The notes: generated by a model from the sequence alone, not told the origin. DNA of 64,000 nucleotides from Afipia sp. (GCA_024508675.1 JANINQ010000001.1:371162-435161), one strand, 5' to 3'; counted from the first letter of the stretch, positions 44,212-54,628 are shown. A program made the numbers and translations.

Positions 44212-45016
44212 TACCGAGATCGCTCATGCGGCGCTGACGCGCGACGCCGCTCTGCTCGAAGATGTGGTGCGGGAGGCGGGGGCGCTGGCGCTCGGCCTGT
44301 TTCGTACCGAGCTGAAGTCCTGGATCAAGGGAAAGTCGTCGCCCGTTTCGGAAGCCGACATCGCGGTGAATGACCTGATCGAGGCACGCCTGCGCGCGGC
44401 GACGCCGGACTATGGCTGGCTGTCGGAGGAAAGCGCCGACGATTCGGTGCGGCTTGGAAAATCGCTGACATGGATCGTCGATCCGATCGACGGCACCCGG
44501 GCCTATCTGGAGCGCCGGGACGACTGGTCGGTCTCGATCGCGCTGGTTGCCAATGGCATGCCGGTTCTGGGCGCGGTGTTCGCGCCGGCCAGCGGCGAAT
44601 TTTTTTTCGCAACGCGCGGGCAAGGGACCAGACTCAACGGCGCACCGGTGGCGGCGGCCCCGGGCGCGGCGATCAATTTTCCAAAAATTGCCGGGCCGAA
44701 GCCGCTGGTCGAGCGTCTTGGCGGCATGAAAGAGGGCGAAAGCCTCTATCCGCGGATCGGCTCACTGGCGCTGCGGCTGGTCAAAGTGGCGGAAGGGCGG
44801 CTCGATGCCGCATTCGCAGGCGGGAACAGCCGTGACTGGGACCTTGCAGCGGCCGACTTAATCGTGCACGAAGCGGGCGGGGAAATGACCTCACTGGCCG
44901 GCGAGCGTCTGGTTTATAATCAAACCGATGTTCGCCACGGATTGCTGGTGGCGGCGGGGCGTGCGCGGCACGCGCATATCGTGAAACATTTTCGGGAAAA
45001 CCCGATTCCGTGGTGA
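44198..45016 (+). CDS. Inositol monophosphatase / CysQ-family 3'(2'),5'-bisphosphate nucleotidase
   Basis: WLSEESADD, WIVDPIDGTRAYLERRDDWSVSIAL, WDLAAADLIVHEAGG. Confidence 0.9.
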   Translation: MLDADTEIAHAALTRDAALLEDVVREAGALALGLFRTELKSWIKGKSSPVSEADIAVNDLIEARLRAATPDYGWLSEESADDSVRLGKSLTWIVDPIDGTRAYLERRDDWSVSIALVANGMPVLGAVFAPASGEFFFATRGQGTRLNGAPVAAAPGAAINFPKIAGPKPLVERLGGMKEGESLYPRIGSLALRLVKVAEGRLDAAFAGGNSRDWDLAAADLIVHEAGGEMTSLAGERLVYNQTDVRHGLLVAAGRARHAHIVKHFRENPIPW

Positions 45017-45044
45017 TTGCGAGCATGCTTTTTGCTTGAGTTCA

Positions 45045-45213
45045 CTCGTATCGCCTATTGGAAGCTCCTGCGGCAGCAAGCTGCGATTCTCGTTCAGGAG
45101 CTTCCAATAGATAGCGATACGAGAATCATAAATTTGCTCGTGTCCCTTTGGCTCTGACATTCGTAAAAGAATTCGCTGCGATATGATACGAATGTCAGAG
45201 CCGGGACACGAGC
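45045..45213. other. Twin-hairpin element, copy 2
   Basis: H1: CTCGTATCGC+CTATTGGAAGCTCCTG / 24-nt loop / CAGGAGCTTCCAATAG+ata+GCGATACGAG. H2: GCTCGTGTCCC+ttt+GGCTCTGACATTCGTA / 21-nt loop / TACGAATGTCAGAGCC+GGGACACGAGC. All four stems perfect. Confidence 0.92.
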
Positions 45214-45241
45214 CGGTCCTTGGTTTTAGGAAAGCACCCTT

Positions 45242-45490
45242 ATGTCCGAAACTGTGCAACCGCAGTTGCTTCACCTTGTCATCGGCGGCGAGCTTCTCGA
45301 CCTCGATCATGTGACATTCAAGGATCTCGACAAGGTCGAGATCGTGGGACTGTTCCCGAATTACGCGACCGCCTATGCGGCGTGGAAGGGCAAGGCGCAG
45401 CAGACCGTCGATAACGCGCACATGCGTTATTTCATCGTCCATCTCCACCGGCTGCTCGATCCGGGCCAAGACACGAAATCTTCCACTTGA
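45242..45490 (+). CDS. DUF4170-type small protein
   Basis: MSETVQPQLLHLVIGGELLDLDHVTFKDLDKVEIVGLFPNYATAYAAWKGKAQQTVDNAHMRYFIVHLHRLLDP. Confidence 0.8.
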   Translation: MSETVQPQLLHLVIGGELLDLDHVTFKDLDKVEIVGLFPNYATAYAAWKGKAQQTVDNAHMRYFIVHLHRLLDPGQDTKSST

Positions 45491-46203
45491 GAGCCGCACT
45501 CCGAAAATTGGGCCGCGCAAGCTGGCTGCAGCATGTCGCGGGCTTCATCGCGGCCGAATTCCTGCGCTTTGTCTGGTTGACCAACCGCTTCACGCTGGAC
45601 CCGCCCGAGGTCTACAAGCACATGGAACCGGAAATGCCGCTGATCATCGGTTTCTGGCATGGCCACCATTTCATGATGCCGTTTCTCAAGCGCAGGGAAT
45701 ACAAGGCCAAGGTCCTGATCTCGCGCCATCGCGACGGCGAGATCAACGCTATCGCCGCAGAGCGCCTCAATGTCGGGACGGTGCGCGGCTCCGGCGATCA
45801 TGGCACCGAATTTCATCGCAAGGGCGGCGTTACCGCATTTAAGGCAATGCTGCGGGTGCTGGAAGACGAAAAGGTCAACATGGCGCTGACCGCTGACGTG
45901 CCGAAGGTGGCGCGCAAGGCGGGCCTCGGCATCATCATGCTGGCGCGGGAATCCGGCCGGCCGATCCTGCCGGTGGCGATTGCCACCAGCCGGTTCAAGC
46001 GGTTGAATAACTGGGACCGCTCGGTCATTCATTTGCCATTCGGACGCGGCGTGATCGCAGGCGCTGACCTGATCTGGGTGCCACGCGATGCGGACAACGA
46101 AACCATGCAGGCGTTGCGGCTGCAGCTCGAAGAACGGTTGAACGAACTGACGCGCCGGGCCTATACGCTGGTCGGCCGTCCGGACGAGGGCCTTCATGCC
46201 TAG
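45487..46203 (+). CDS. DUF374-type lysophospholipid acyltransferase-like protein
   Basis: PLIIGFWHGHHFMMPFL..., LISRHRDGEINA..., MALTADVPKVARKAGLGIIMLARESGRPILP. Confidence 0.88.
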   Translation: MRAALRKLGRASWLQHVAGFIAAEFLRFVWLTNRFTLDPPEVYKHMEPEMPLIIGFWHGHHFMMPFLKRREYKAKVLISRHRDGEINAIAAERLNVGTVRGSGDHGTEFHRKGGVTAFKAMLRVLEDEKVNMALTADVPKVARKAGLGIIMLARESGRPILPVAIATSRFKRLNNWDRSVIHLPFGRGVIAGADLIWVPRDADNETMQALRLQLEERLNELTRRAYTLVGRPDEGLHA

Positions 46204-47500
46204 CGCGCTCCCGGCGACGCTCGCGACCTACCGGCGGCTGTCGGCGCTTGCTGCGCCGTTCGCGGCGCCGCTGATCGCGCGCCGGCTCAAGCGCGGCAAG
46301 GAAGATCCCGAGCGTCTTGGCGAGCGCCGTGGCATCGCGAGCGTGGAGCGTCCTGCAGGACCGCTGATCTGGATTCATGGCGCGAGCGTCGGCGAAGTGC
46401 TGGCGGCGGCCGGGCTGATCGAACGGCTGCGGGCGCTGAATGTCCGCATTTTGTTGACATCCGGAACGGTTACGTCGGCGGCGATCGTGGCGCGGCGTTT
46501 TCCGCCGGACGTGATCCATCAATATGTGCCGTTCGATTCGCCGCGCTTCGTCTCGGCATTCCTCGATCACTGGAAGCCGGGCCTCGCGCTGTTCATCGAA
46601 TCCGATATCTGGCCGAATCTGATCCTGTCGAGCGCCGAGCGGCGCATTCCCATGGTCATCATCAATGGCCGGATGTCGCCGCGCTCGTTCCCGCGCTGGC
46701 AGAAACTGCGCGGCACCATTTCGGCGCTGCTCGAATGTTTCGATCTCTGCCTTGCACAGTCCGAGCGCGACGCCGAGCGCTTCGCGGCGCTGGGCTGTCC
46801 CAATGTCGTCACCTCCGGCAATCTGAAGCTTGATGTCGAGGCGCTGCCTGCGGACGTGTGGAAGCTCGAGCGCATGAAGGAAGCGACACAGCGCCGCCAG
46901 ATCTTTGTCGCGGCCTCGACCCATCCGGGCGAAGATGAAATCATTCTCGATGCGCATCGCCGTCTGGCGTCGCGGTTGCCGCAACTCCTGAGCATCATCG
47001 TGCCGCGCCATCCCGATCGCGGTCCGGCGATCGCGCAGATGGTCATGAACGCCGGGATGCAGGTTGCCTTGCGCTCGCAGGATGAACTGCCGGGCGGCGC
47101 GACGGACATTTATGTCGCCGACACCATGGGCGAACTGGGACTGTTCTACCGGATCGCGCCGGTGGTGTTCATGGGCGGATCGCTGGTGCCTCATGGCGGA
47201 CAGAATCCGATTGAAGGCATCAAGCTCGGTGCCGCGATCCTGCACGGGCCGCATGTGTTCAACTTCAGCGACATTTACGAGTCGCTCGATCAGGCGGGCG
47301 GTGCCGTTCGCGCCGAGACCGGTGAGGACTTCATCAAGTCGCTCGGGCACCTGCTGGTCAATCCGATCGCGCGTCAGCGGGCGGTGGAGGCCGCGGAAGG
47401 CGTCGTGAACAGGCTCGGCGGCGCGCTGGACAAGACGCTGAGCGCGCTGGAGCCGTATCTGCTGCAGTTGCGGCTCGAGGGAGGAAGTGCCGATGCGTGA
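46196..47500 (+). CDS. waaA: 3-deoxy-D-manno-octulosonic acid transferase
   Basis: IWIHGASVGEVLAAAGLIERL, ESDIWPNLI, GGSLVPHGGQNPIEGIKLGAAILHGPHVFNF. Confidence 0.95.
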   Translation: MPSALPATLATYRRLSALAAPFAAPLIARRLKRGKEDPERLGERRGIASVERPAGPLIWIHGASVGEVLAAAGLIERLRALNVRILLTSGTVTSAAIVARRFPPDVIHQYVPFDSPRFVSAFLDHWKPGLALFIESDIWPNLILSSAERRIPMVIINGRMSPRSFPRWQKLRGTISALLECFDLCLAQSERDAERFAALGCPNVVTSGNLKLDVEALPADVWKLERMKEATQRRQIFVAASTHPGEDEIILDAHRRLASRLPQLLSIIVPRHPDRGPAIAQMVMNAGMQVALRSQDELPGGATDIYVADTMGELGLFYRIAPVVFMGGSLVPHGGQNPIEGIKLGAAILHGPHVFNFSDIYESLDQAGGAVRAETGEDFIKSLGHLLVNPIARQRAVEAAEGVVNRLGGALDKTLSALEPYLLQLRLEGGSADA

Positions 47501-48503
47501 GCCGGCCTTCTGGTATCGGCCACCATCGTCGATCTCGCGACTGCTGACGCCTTTGGGCGCGATTTATGGCGCGATTACCGCGCAGCGCATGGCGCGCGGA
47601 GGCGTGCGCGCCGAAACCCCGGTTTTCTGCATCGGCAATTATCATGTCGGCGGTGCAGGCAAGACGCCGACCACGCTGGCGTTTGTGAAACTGCTGCGTG
47701 AGCTGGGCGAGCAGCCGTTCGTTGTCAGCCGCGGCTATGGCGGCGCGCTGTCGGGGCCTGTCCGCGTCGATCCGGTGGGACATACAGCCGCCGACGTCGG
47801 CGACGAGCCGTTGATGATGGCGGCGCAGGTGCCTGTCATTGTGTCGCGTGATCGCGTCGAGGGCGCAGCACTGGCGCACGCCCAGGGCGCGACCATCGTT
47901 CTACTCGATGACGGCTTCCAGAATCCGGCGCTGATCAAGGATACGTCGCTCATTGTTATCGATGCGTCGCGTGGTCTCGGCAACGGCTGCGTGTTTCCGG
48001 CAGGACCGCTACGCGCGCCGCTGCCGCCGCAGATCGCGCGCACCGATGCGCTGGTTGTGATCGGTTCAGGCGATGCGGCCGATGGCGTCATCACTGACGT
48101 GACGAAACAGGGCGCGTCCGTGCTGCGCGCACGGCTGGTGCCCGATCAGGCTTCGCTGGACCAGTTGCGCGAACAGCGTGTGCTGGCCTTCGCCGGGATC
48201 GGCGATCCGGCACGGTTCTTCGCCACGCTACGTGCGAGCGGCGTCGAGGTGATCGAAGAAAAGATCTTTGCCGATCATCATCCGTTCACGCCGGACGAGA
48301 TCGAGCGGCTTGTTTCGGAAGCTGCTGCGAAGTCGTTGATGCTGGTCACGACGGAAAAGGACATGGCGCGCATCCGCAGTGATGTTCGTCTCCGAAAGCA
48401 TGCGGACAGGATCGCAGCCTTCGCGGTGGCGCTGGCGTTCGACGACGAAACGAAGCTGAGGGATTTCGTGACAGCGCGGCTCGCCAGAGCGCGCCCGAGA
48501 TAA
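47487..48503 (+). CDS. lpxK: Tetraacyldisaccharide 4'-kinase
   Basis: FCIGNYHVGGAGKTPTTLAFVKLL; VVSRGYGG; LLDDGFQNPAL. Confidence 0.95.
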   Translation: MPMREPAFWYRPPSSISRLLTPLGAIYGAITAQRMARGGVRAETPVFCIGNYHVGGAGKTPTTLAFVKLLRELGEQPFVVSRGYGGALSGPVRVDPVGHTAADVGDEPLMMAAQVPVIVSRDRVEGAALAHAQGATIVLLDDGFQNPALIKDTSLIVIDASRGLGNGCVFPAGPLRAPLPPQIARTDALVVIGSGDAADGVITDVTKQGASVLRARLVPDQASLDQLREQRVLAFAGIGDPARFFATLRASGVEVIEEKIFADHHPFTPDEIERLVSEAAAKSLMLVTTEKDMARIRSDVRLRKHADRIAAFAVALAFDDETKLRDFVTARLARARPR

Positions 48504-48506
48504 GTT

Positions 48507-48737
48507 TCAGGCTTTCTTCAACTGAGCCGGATAATGCCGCTGCAATACGGCTTCCGGCGTCGCATAGGCTTCCTGCCGGTCCACGCTCCAGTATTTCAGT
48601 TCATCCAGCGGGATGTGTTCGCCGGTGATGGCGCAGCGGACATAGGAGCCGGGGGAGGTCACGCGAAAATCGCCGTCGAGATATTCGACCTGCGCTTCGC
48701 CCTGGCCGGAGGGCCCGAATTTGTTGAGCACGATCAC
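48507..48737 (-). CDS. DUF2093-type small protein
   Basis: MIVLNKFGPSGQGEAQVEYLDGDFRVTSPGSYVRCAITGEHIPLDELKYWSVDRQEAYATPEA. Confidence 0.8.
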   Translation of the reverse strand: MIVLNKFGPSGQGEAQVEYLDGDFRVTSPGSYVRCAITGEHIPLDELKYWSVDRQEAYATPEAVLQRHYPAQLKKA

Positions 48738-48854
48738 TGTCCTTGTCGGGGTCCGGCAGATGTGGTCCGGAGAGATGGTTCAATTATAGGTTGGCCGACG
48801 GCCTCGGGAAACCCCTGATTGAGATGCCCGGCGATGTGCCGGCATGGCGGAATC

Positions 48855-50372
48855 TCAGAAAAGGTCGCCCTGGACCTTTTTCACGCCGAAATCGGTGGTG
48901 CGCTTTGACGCTGGCTTTGCCGTTGCCTTTGGCTTCTCGGCAGGCGCTCCTTCACCATCTGCGGTCGCGGCGACGCGTCCGTCGGCGAACTCGATGCTCA
49001 GGCGTTGTCCGGAGCCGACATTCGCTGCGGCATGCAGCGGCTGGCCATGTTCATCGCGCACCAGCGCGAAGCCGCGATCCAGCACGCCCTTGTAAGAGAG
49101 CGCGTTGAGAAGCTGCGAGACATACTTCAGCCGCGTCTCGCGCTGCTGGATGTGCAGACCGGCGCTGCGCCGCGCGCTTGTTGCGAGCCGCACCACCTTC
49201 TCCTTGCCGCGATCGATCTGGGAGCGCAACGTCGTCACTGTGAGCCTTCCGCCGATGGCGGAGAGCCGCCGCTCGTAGACATGCGCATTGGCGCGCAGCG
49301 CGCGCGGCAACTGGGCGCTGGCGCGGTCAAGGCGCTGGCGCGGGATAGCCAGCAGATCGTGCAGTTTTGGAAGTGCACGCGAGGCGCTGCGCAATTCGCT
49401 GCGGCGGTGCTCCTGGATGCGTTGCCATGAGGCGAGACTGCGCCGTGCAAGCGAAGTGACTTCCACAAACAGTTCGGCGCGCACCGGCACCGCCATTTCC
49501 GCTGCAGCGGTCGGTGTTGGCGCGCGCTTGTCGGCGGCGAAATCGATCAGCGTCACGTCGGTCTCGTGTCCGACTGCCGAAATCAGCGGGATCATGCTCT
49601 CGGCTGCCGCGCGCACCACGATTTCTTCGTTGAACGACCAGAGATCTTCCAGCGAGCCGCCGCCGCGCGCGACGATCAGGAGGTCGGGCCGCGGAATCCT
49701 GCCGCCTTCCTCCAGCGCATTGAAGCCATGGATGGCGGCTGCGATCTGCTCGGCGGAGCCTTCACCTTGCACACGCACCGGCCACACCAGCACGCGTCGC
49801 GGGAATCTGTCCTCAAGGCGATGCAGAATGTCGCGGATCACCGCGCCGGTGGGCGAGGTCACGACACCGATCACCTCCGGCAGCCAGGGCAGAAGCTGCT
49901 TGCGCGCTTCGTCGAACAGGCCTTCGGCAGCGAGCTTCTTCTTGCGTTCTTCCATCAGCGCCATCAGCGCGCCGACGCCGGCGGGCTCGATGGCTTCGAT
50001 CACGATCTGATACTTGGATGAGCCGGGATAGGTGGTGAGCTTACCGGTAGCGATGATCTCGAGGCCTTCCTGCGGCTTGAACCGCATTCGGCCATGAACA
50101 CCCTTCCAGATCACCGCTTCGATCTTGGCGCTGTCGTCCTTCAGCGCAAAATAGCAGTGGCCGGAGGAGTGCGGCCCGCGAAAGCCCGAGATTTCGCCCC
50201 GCACCCGCACATGGCCATAGGTGTCCTCCACCGTGCGCTTCAGCGCCGAGGACAACTCCGAAACGGTGAATTCCGGTGAGTTGGACAGGAGATCGGCGGC
50301 AGCTTGTGGCATCGAATCGCTACGGTTTGCGGGGACGGAAGGCATTGTACGGGTTCTGCCCTCAGGGACCAA
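48855..50372 (-). CDS. xseA: Exodeoxyribonuclease VII large subunit
   Basis: [61 protein letters not shown]. Start may be internal. Confidence 0.95.
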   Translation of the reverse strand: MVPEGRTRTMPSVPANRSDSMPQAAADLLSNSPEFTVSELSSALKRTVEDTYGHVRVRGEISGFRGPHSSGHCYFALKDDSAKIEAVIWKGVHGRMRFKPQEGLEIIATGKLTTYPGSSKYQIVIEAIEPAGVGALMALMEERKKKLAAEGLFDEARKQLLPWLPEVIGVVTSPTGAVIRDILHRLEDRFPRRVLVWPVRVQGEGSAEQIAAAIHGFNALEEGGRIPRPDLLIVARGGGSLEDLWSFNEEIVVRAAAESMIPLISAVGHETDVTLIDFAADKRAPTPTAAAEMAVPVRAELFVEVTSLARRSLASWQRIQEHRRSELRSASRALPKLHDLLAIPRQRLDRASAQLPRALRANAHVYERRLSAIGGRLTVTTLRSQIDRGKEKVVRLATSARRSAGLHIQQRETRLKYVSQLLNALSYKGVLDRGFALVRDEHGQPLHAAANVGSGQRLSIEFADGRVAATADGEGAPAEKPKATAKPASKRTTDFGVKKVQGDLF

Positions 50373-50389
50373 TTGCCCAGCTTGATCTT

Positions 50390-50422
50390 AATAGATTGCT
50401 CTGTATTATAGAGTAATCTATT
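50390..50422. promoter_or_regulatory. 13-bp inverted repeat AATAGATTGCTCT-N7-AGAGTAATCTATT
   Basis: One G-T position; ends right before RBS ggaggcg of the hydrolase operon. Confidence 0.65.
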
Positions 50423-50432
50423 GGAGGCGAGT

Positions 50433-51410
50433 ATGCTGAGACTTATCAGGCGAGTGGCTGTGTTCGGGCTGGCGGTGGCAGGGTTTCTGGCCCTTGTAAT
50501 CGGAGGACTTGTCGCAAACCCGGTGTCGCGAACCCGGGAACTGCGATCCATTGGGGATACGGTTCGGGCAGCAGATCGGAACGGCATGCCACCCCTGTCG
50601 TACTTCCAGGCGCGCGACGGGACGAGTCTCGCTTATCGCCGCTACCCGGCCCGTTCGTCCCAGACGTCAGGCGCGGCCATCCTGATCCATGGATCATCCG
50701 GATCGAGCGTTGCCATGCATCCGCTGGCCAGGGCGCTCGCCGAGCGGGGGGTCGAAAGTTTCGTGCCCGATATGCGCGGTCACGGCTCGTCCGGCACCCG
50801 CGGCGACATCGGCTATATCGGCCAGCTCGATGACGATCTTGCGGACATGGTGGCGCATATCCGCGCCGGCGGCACCGCCTTGCCGCTGACCCTTGCCGGG
50901 CATTCGTCCGGCGGCGGTTTCGCGCTGCGCGTCGCTGGCTCGGCAAATCAGAATCTGTTCACGCGGACGGTGTTGCTTGCGCCCTATCTCGGCGTCAAAG
51001 CCCCCTCGACACGCCCGAATGCGGGCGGATGGGCGAGCCCGGATGTGCCGCGCATCATCGGCCTGAGCGTCCTGCGATCCATCGGAATTGTGTGCTGTGA
51101 GCAGTTGCCGGTGATTGCGTTTGCCGTGCCGGAAGGCTCCGCGCGCATCCTGACCGCGGAATATTCCTATCGCCTGTTGATGAACTTCGGGCCAAATCGC
51201 GATTACCGGGTCGATCTCGATGCCGCGAAGGGCCGGGTTACGCTCATTGCAGGCGCCGATGACGAGCTGATGCTTTCGGCCAAATATCCGGAGGCCATGC
51301 AGGGAAAGGCGAATGTTGACGTCCGCATCCTTGACAAGGTGAACCATATGGATGTGGTGAGTACGGGCGCGGTCGTCGCTCTTGTTGCTGACGACATCGC
51401 GACACGATGA
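50433..51410 (+). CDS. Alpha/beta hydrolase with N-terminal membrane anchor
   Basis: GAAILIHGSSGSSVAMHPLA; LAGHSSGGGFAL; start MLRLIRR. Confidence 0.85.
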   Translation: MLRLIRRVAVFGLAVAGFLALVIGGLVANPVSRTRELRSIGDTVRAADRNGMPPLSYFQARDGTSLAYRRYPARSSQTSGAAILIHGSSGSSVAMHPLARALAERGVESFVPDMRGHGSSGTRGDIGYIGQLDDDLADMVAHIRAGGTALPLTLAGHSSGGGFALRVAGSANQNLFTRTVLLAPYLGVKAPSTRPNAGGWASPDVPRIIGLSVLRSIGIVCCEQLPVIAFAVPEGSARILTAEYSYRLLMNFGPNRDYRVDLDAAKGRVTLIAGADDELMLSAKYPEAMQGKANVDVRILDKVNHMDVVSTGAVVALVADDIATR

Positions 51411-51973
51411 AGGACACGACCGTGATCGACAGCCGCGAGGCCAGCGCCGCACTATCGGACATTGAAGATCTGGGCCGCCGGGTGCGCCAGTCGCAGACGT
51501 ACCGGCGTGCGAGCTCGATGCTGATTCTGTGGGGGCTCGCGACGTTCGCGGGCTATCTGATTTCGTTCATTGCTCCGCCGTCCGCGCGCGTCGTCTGGCC
51601 CGGAGTCTTTGTCGTTGGCATTGGCGGATCGATCATCATCGGACTTCTGAGCGCCAGACGCAGCGGCGTCAGCACCTTCGACACGCGGATGTTCGCGGCC
51701 TTTGCGGCGTTCATCGCATTCGGGTGTCTCTGGAGCGTTGGCATCGGCCAGTTCACGCCGCGGCAGCTCGGTGCGTTCTGGACCACGTACTTCATGCTGC
51801 CCTATGTGATGGCGGGTCTCTGGTTCGGCTGGGTCTTTGTTGCCATTGGCTCCGCTGTGATTGCGCTGACGCTGATCGGATATTTCTTTGCCGGCGACTG
51901 GTTCAATCTCTGGATGGCCTTTGTCAACGGCGGGGGAATACTGCTCGGCGGCCTGTGGATGCGCCGGAGCTGA
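51407..51973 (+). CDS. Hypothetical membrane protein
   Basis: Several hydrophobic helices; overlaps the hydrolase stop by 4 nt. Confidence 0.75.
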   Translation: MKDTTVIDSREASAALSDIEDLGRRVRQSQTYRRASSMLILWGLATFAGYLISFIAPPSARVVWPGVFVVGIGGSIIIGLLSARRSGVSTFDTRMFAAFAAFIAFGCLWSVGIGQFTPRQLGAFWTTYFMLPYVMAGLWFGWVFVAIGSAVIALTLIGYFFAGDWFNLWMAFVNGGGILLGGLWMRRS

Positions 51974-51975
51974 GA

Positions 51976-52272
51976 ATGGCTGACTTCGACGACATCATTC
52001 ACCAGCCGCTGCGGTTACGGATCATGGCTGCCCTCAATGCGTTGCCGCAGAAGGAAGGGATGGAGTTCGTGCGGCTCAAGAAGCTGACGGGGGCCAGCGA
52101 CGGCAATCTGGGCGCTCATATCGAGACCCTGGCGAAATCAGGTTATGTATCCGTGGAAAAGGCCTTCGTGGCCAAGCGGCCTCAGACCACGGTGATTGCC
52201 ACACCGGCCGGTCGTGCGGCATTCGCGCGTCATGTCGCCCTGCTGCGCGAGATCATCGAGACGGACCGTTGA
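51976..52272 (+). CDS. Small winged-helix transcriptional regulator
   Basis: MADFDDIIHQPLRLRIMAALNALPQKEGMEFVRLKKLTGASDGNLGAHIETLAKSGYVSVEKAF. Confidence 0.87.
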   Translation: MADFDDIIHQPLRLRIMAALNALPQKEGMEFVRLKKLTGASDGNLGAHIETLAKSGYVSVEKAFVAKRPQTTVIATPAGRAAFARHVALLREIIETDR

Positions 52273-52337
52273 GCTTTCCCGTCCGGCGTCTTGTCTCGCC
52301 GCGCCCGACCCGCTAACTCACGTGTCGGGAGTTATCC

Positions 52338-53606
52338 ATGAATATCCTTTTGATCGGTTCCGGCGGGCGTGAACACGCGCTGGCGTGGAAAATGGCAGCC
52401 TCGCCGCTGTTGACCAAACTGTGGTGCGCGCCGGGCAATGCCGGCATCGCGCAGGATGCCGAATGTGTCGCGCTCGATGTGGCGGACCATGCCGCGGTGA
52501 TCGAATTCTGCAGAGCGAACAAGGTCGATCTTGTGGTGGTCGGGCCGGAAGCGCCGCTGGCGGCAGGGATTGTCGACGATCTTGCAAGCGCGGGCATCAA
52601 GGCGTTCGGGCCGAGCAAGGCCGCCTCGCAGCTCGAAAGCTCCAAAGGGTTCACCAAGGACATCTGCAAGGCGAACAACATTCCGACCGCGGCCTATGAG
52701 CGGTTTCGCGATGGTGACACAGCAAAGGCCTATATCCGCAAGCACGGCGCGCCGATTGTCGTGAAGGCGGACGGCCTTGCCGCGGGCAAGGGAGTTGTGG
52801 TGGCGATGACCTTGGGCGAAGCGGAAGCGGCGGTCGATGCGTTGTTTGCGACCGCAGGCGCTGAAGCGGTGGTCGAGGAATTCATGGAGGGCGAGGAGGC
52901 TTCGTTCTTCGTACTCTGCGACGGTGAAAATGCGCTGCCGCTGGTGGCTGCGCAGGACCACAAGCGCGCCTTCGACGGCGACAAGGGGCCGAACACCGGC
53001 GGCATGGGCGCCTATTCACCGGCGCCGGTCTTCACGGACGCGATCCGCGAACGCACCATGAGCGAGATCATTCTGCCGACGCTGCGCGCCATGAACGCCA
53101 AGGGCATGCCTTACAAAGGCGTGCTGTTCGCCGGACTGATGATCACGAAGGATGGCCCGAAGCTGATCGAATACAATGCGCGCTTCGGCGATCCGGAGAC
53201 GCAGGTGCTGATGATCCGCCTGATGTCGGACATTGTCCCCGCGCTGCTGGCCTCTGTCGATGGCGAATTGAAGCATTTCGATCTGCGCTGGCATCCGGAG
53301 CCTGCGTTGACCGTCGTGATGGCTGCGAAGGGGTATCCTGGCGATTATGCCAAGGGCACGCGCATCGAGGGTCTAGGGGAGGCGGCGAAGGTCGAAGGCG
53401 TCGAGATTTTCCATGCCGGCACCAAGGCCGACGGCGATAAAATTCTCGCCAATGGCGGCCGCGTGCTGAACATCACCGCGACAGCCAAAACCGTGAGTGA
53501 AGCCCAGCGCCGCGCCTATGATGCGATCGATCGCATCAGGTGGCCGGAGGGTTTCTGCCGCCGCGACATCGGCTGGCAGGCGGTGAAGCGGGAAGAGGCG
53601 ATTTAG
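52338..53606 (+). CDS. purD: Phosphoribosylamine--glycine ligase
   Basis: [56 protein letters not shown]. Confidence 0.97.
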   Translation: MNILLIGSGGREHALAWKMAASPLLTKLWCAPGNAGIAQDAECVALDVADHAAVIEFCRANKVDLVVVGPEAPLAAGIVDDLASAGIKAFGPSKAASQLESSKGFTKDICKANNIPTAAYERFRDGDTAKAYIRKHGAPIVVKADGLAAGKGVVVAMTLGEAEAAVDALFATAGAEAVVEEFMEGEEASFFVLCDGENALPLVAAQDHKRAFDGDKGPNTGGMGAYSPAPVFTDAIRERTMSEIILPTLRAMNAKGMPYKGVLFAGLMITKDGPKLIEYNARFGDPETQVLMIRLMSDIVPALLASVDGELKHFDLRWHPEPALTVVMAAKGYPGDYAKGTRIEGLGEAAKVEGVEIFHAGTKADGDKILANGGRVLNITATAKTVSEAQRRAYDAIDRIRWPEGFCRRDIGWQAVKREEAI

Positions 53607-53608
53607 AA

Positions 53609-53707
53609 CGTCATTCCGGGATGGTCCGAAGGACCAGTCCCGGAATCTCTTGGTTGAACTCATCGAGATTCCGGGCTCGCTCATTTCATTCGCGCCCCGG
53701 AATGACG
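53609..53707. repeat. Dispersed palindromic repeat, type E (CGTCATTCCGGG..CCCCGGAATGACG)
   Basis: cgtcattccggg/ccccggaatgacg outer arms; internal cccggaatct/agattccggg. Confidence 0.8.
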
Positions 53708-53722
53708 TGAAGGGAGAGCACG

Positions 53723-54628
53723 ATGTCCGATCTCGCCGATCTGTTTCCCGGTTTTGCTTCCGAATGGATCAGCACGCGTGGCGGACGCATCTTTGCGCGT
53801 GTCGGCGGCAAGGGGCCGCCATTGCTGCTGCTTCATGGTTATCCGCAGACCCACGTGATGTGGCATCGCGTCGCGCCGATGCTGGCGGAGAGGTTCACCC
53901 TCGTGATTCCGGATCTGCCCGGCTATGGCTGGTCCGACGTGCCGAAGACCGACGAGAACCACACGCCGTTCACCAAGCGTGCCATGGCGAAGGTGATGGT
54001 CGAGGTCATGGAACAACTCGGCCATGTGCATTTCGCGCTGGCGGGTCACGACCGTGGCGGGCGCGTCGCCTACCGGCTTGCGCTCGATCATCCGGGGCGC
54101 CTGTCGCGCCTGGCGACACTGGATATTTTGCCGACCTATGATTACTGGCAGAAGATGGACCGTAGCTTTGCGCTGCGCGTCTATCACTGGGCGTTCCTCG
54201 CGCAGCCGTATCCGCTGCCGGAAAACCTGATCGCATCGAAGCCCGACGATTACTTCGGCCGCACCTTCAAAAGCTGGGCGAAGAAGGATGCGCCGAACCC
54301 GTTCGATCCGCGCGCGGTCGAACATTACCTGACGGCGCTTCGCGATCCGCTGCGTATTCATGCCGCATGCGAGGATTATCGCGCCGGTGCCTATACCGAT
54401 TTCGAGCAGGACAAGGCGGACATCGAGGCGGGCAACAAGATCACAGTGCCGCTGCTGGCATTGTGGGGCGGGGCGGGGATTGCGGCCTCTGCCAGCAGTC
54501 CGCTTGACGGGTGGCGGCGCTGGGCGACCAACGTCAGCGGACACGCCATCGATGCCGGACATTTTCTGCCTGAGGAGAATCCGCAGGCGACTGCAGACGC
54601 ATTGTTGAAATTTTTTTCGGAGACTTGA
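53723..54628 (+). CDS. Fluoroacetate dehalogenase-like alpha/beta hydrolase
   Basis: [83 protein letters not shown]. Confidence 0.87.
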   Translation: MSDLADLFPGFASEWISTRGGRIFARVGGKGPPLLLLHGYPQTHVMWHRVAPMLAERFTLVIPDLPGYGWSDVPKTDENHTPFTKRAMAKVMVEVMEQLGHVHFALAGHDRGGRVAYRLALDHPGRLSRLATLDILPTYDYWQKMDRSFALRVYHWAFLAQPYPLPENLIASKPDDYFGRTFKSWAKKDAPNPFDPRAVEHYLTALRDPLRIHAACEDYRAGAYTDFEQDKADIEAGNKITVPLLALWGGAGIAASASSPLDGWRRWATNVSGHAIDAGHFLPEENPQATADALLKFFSET

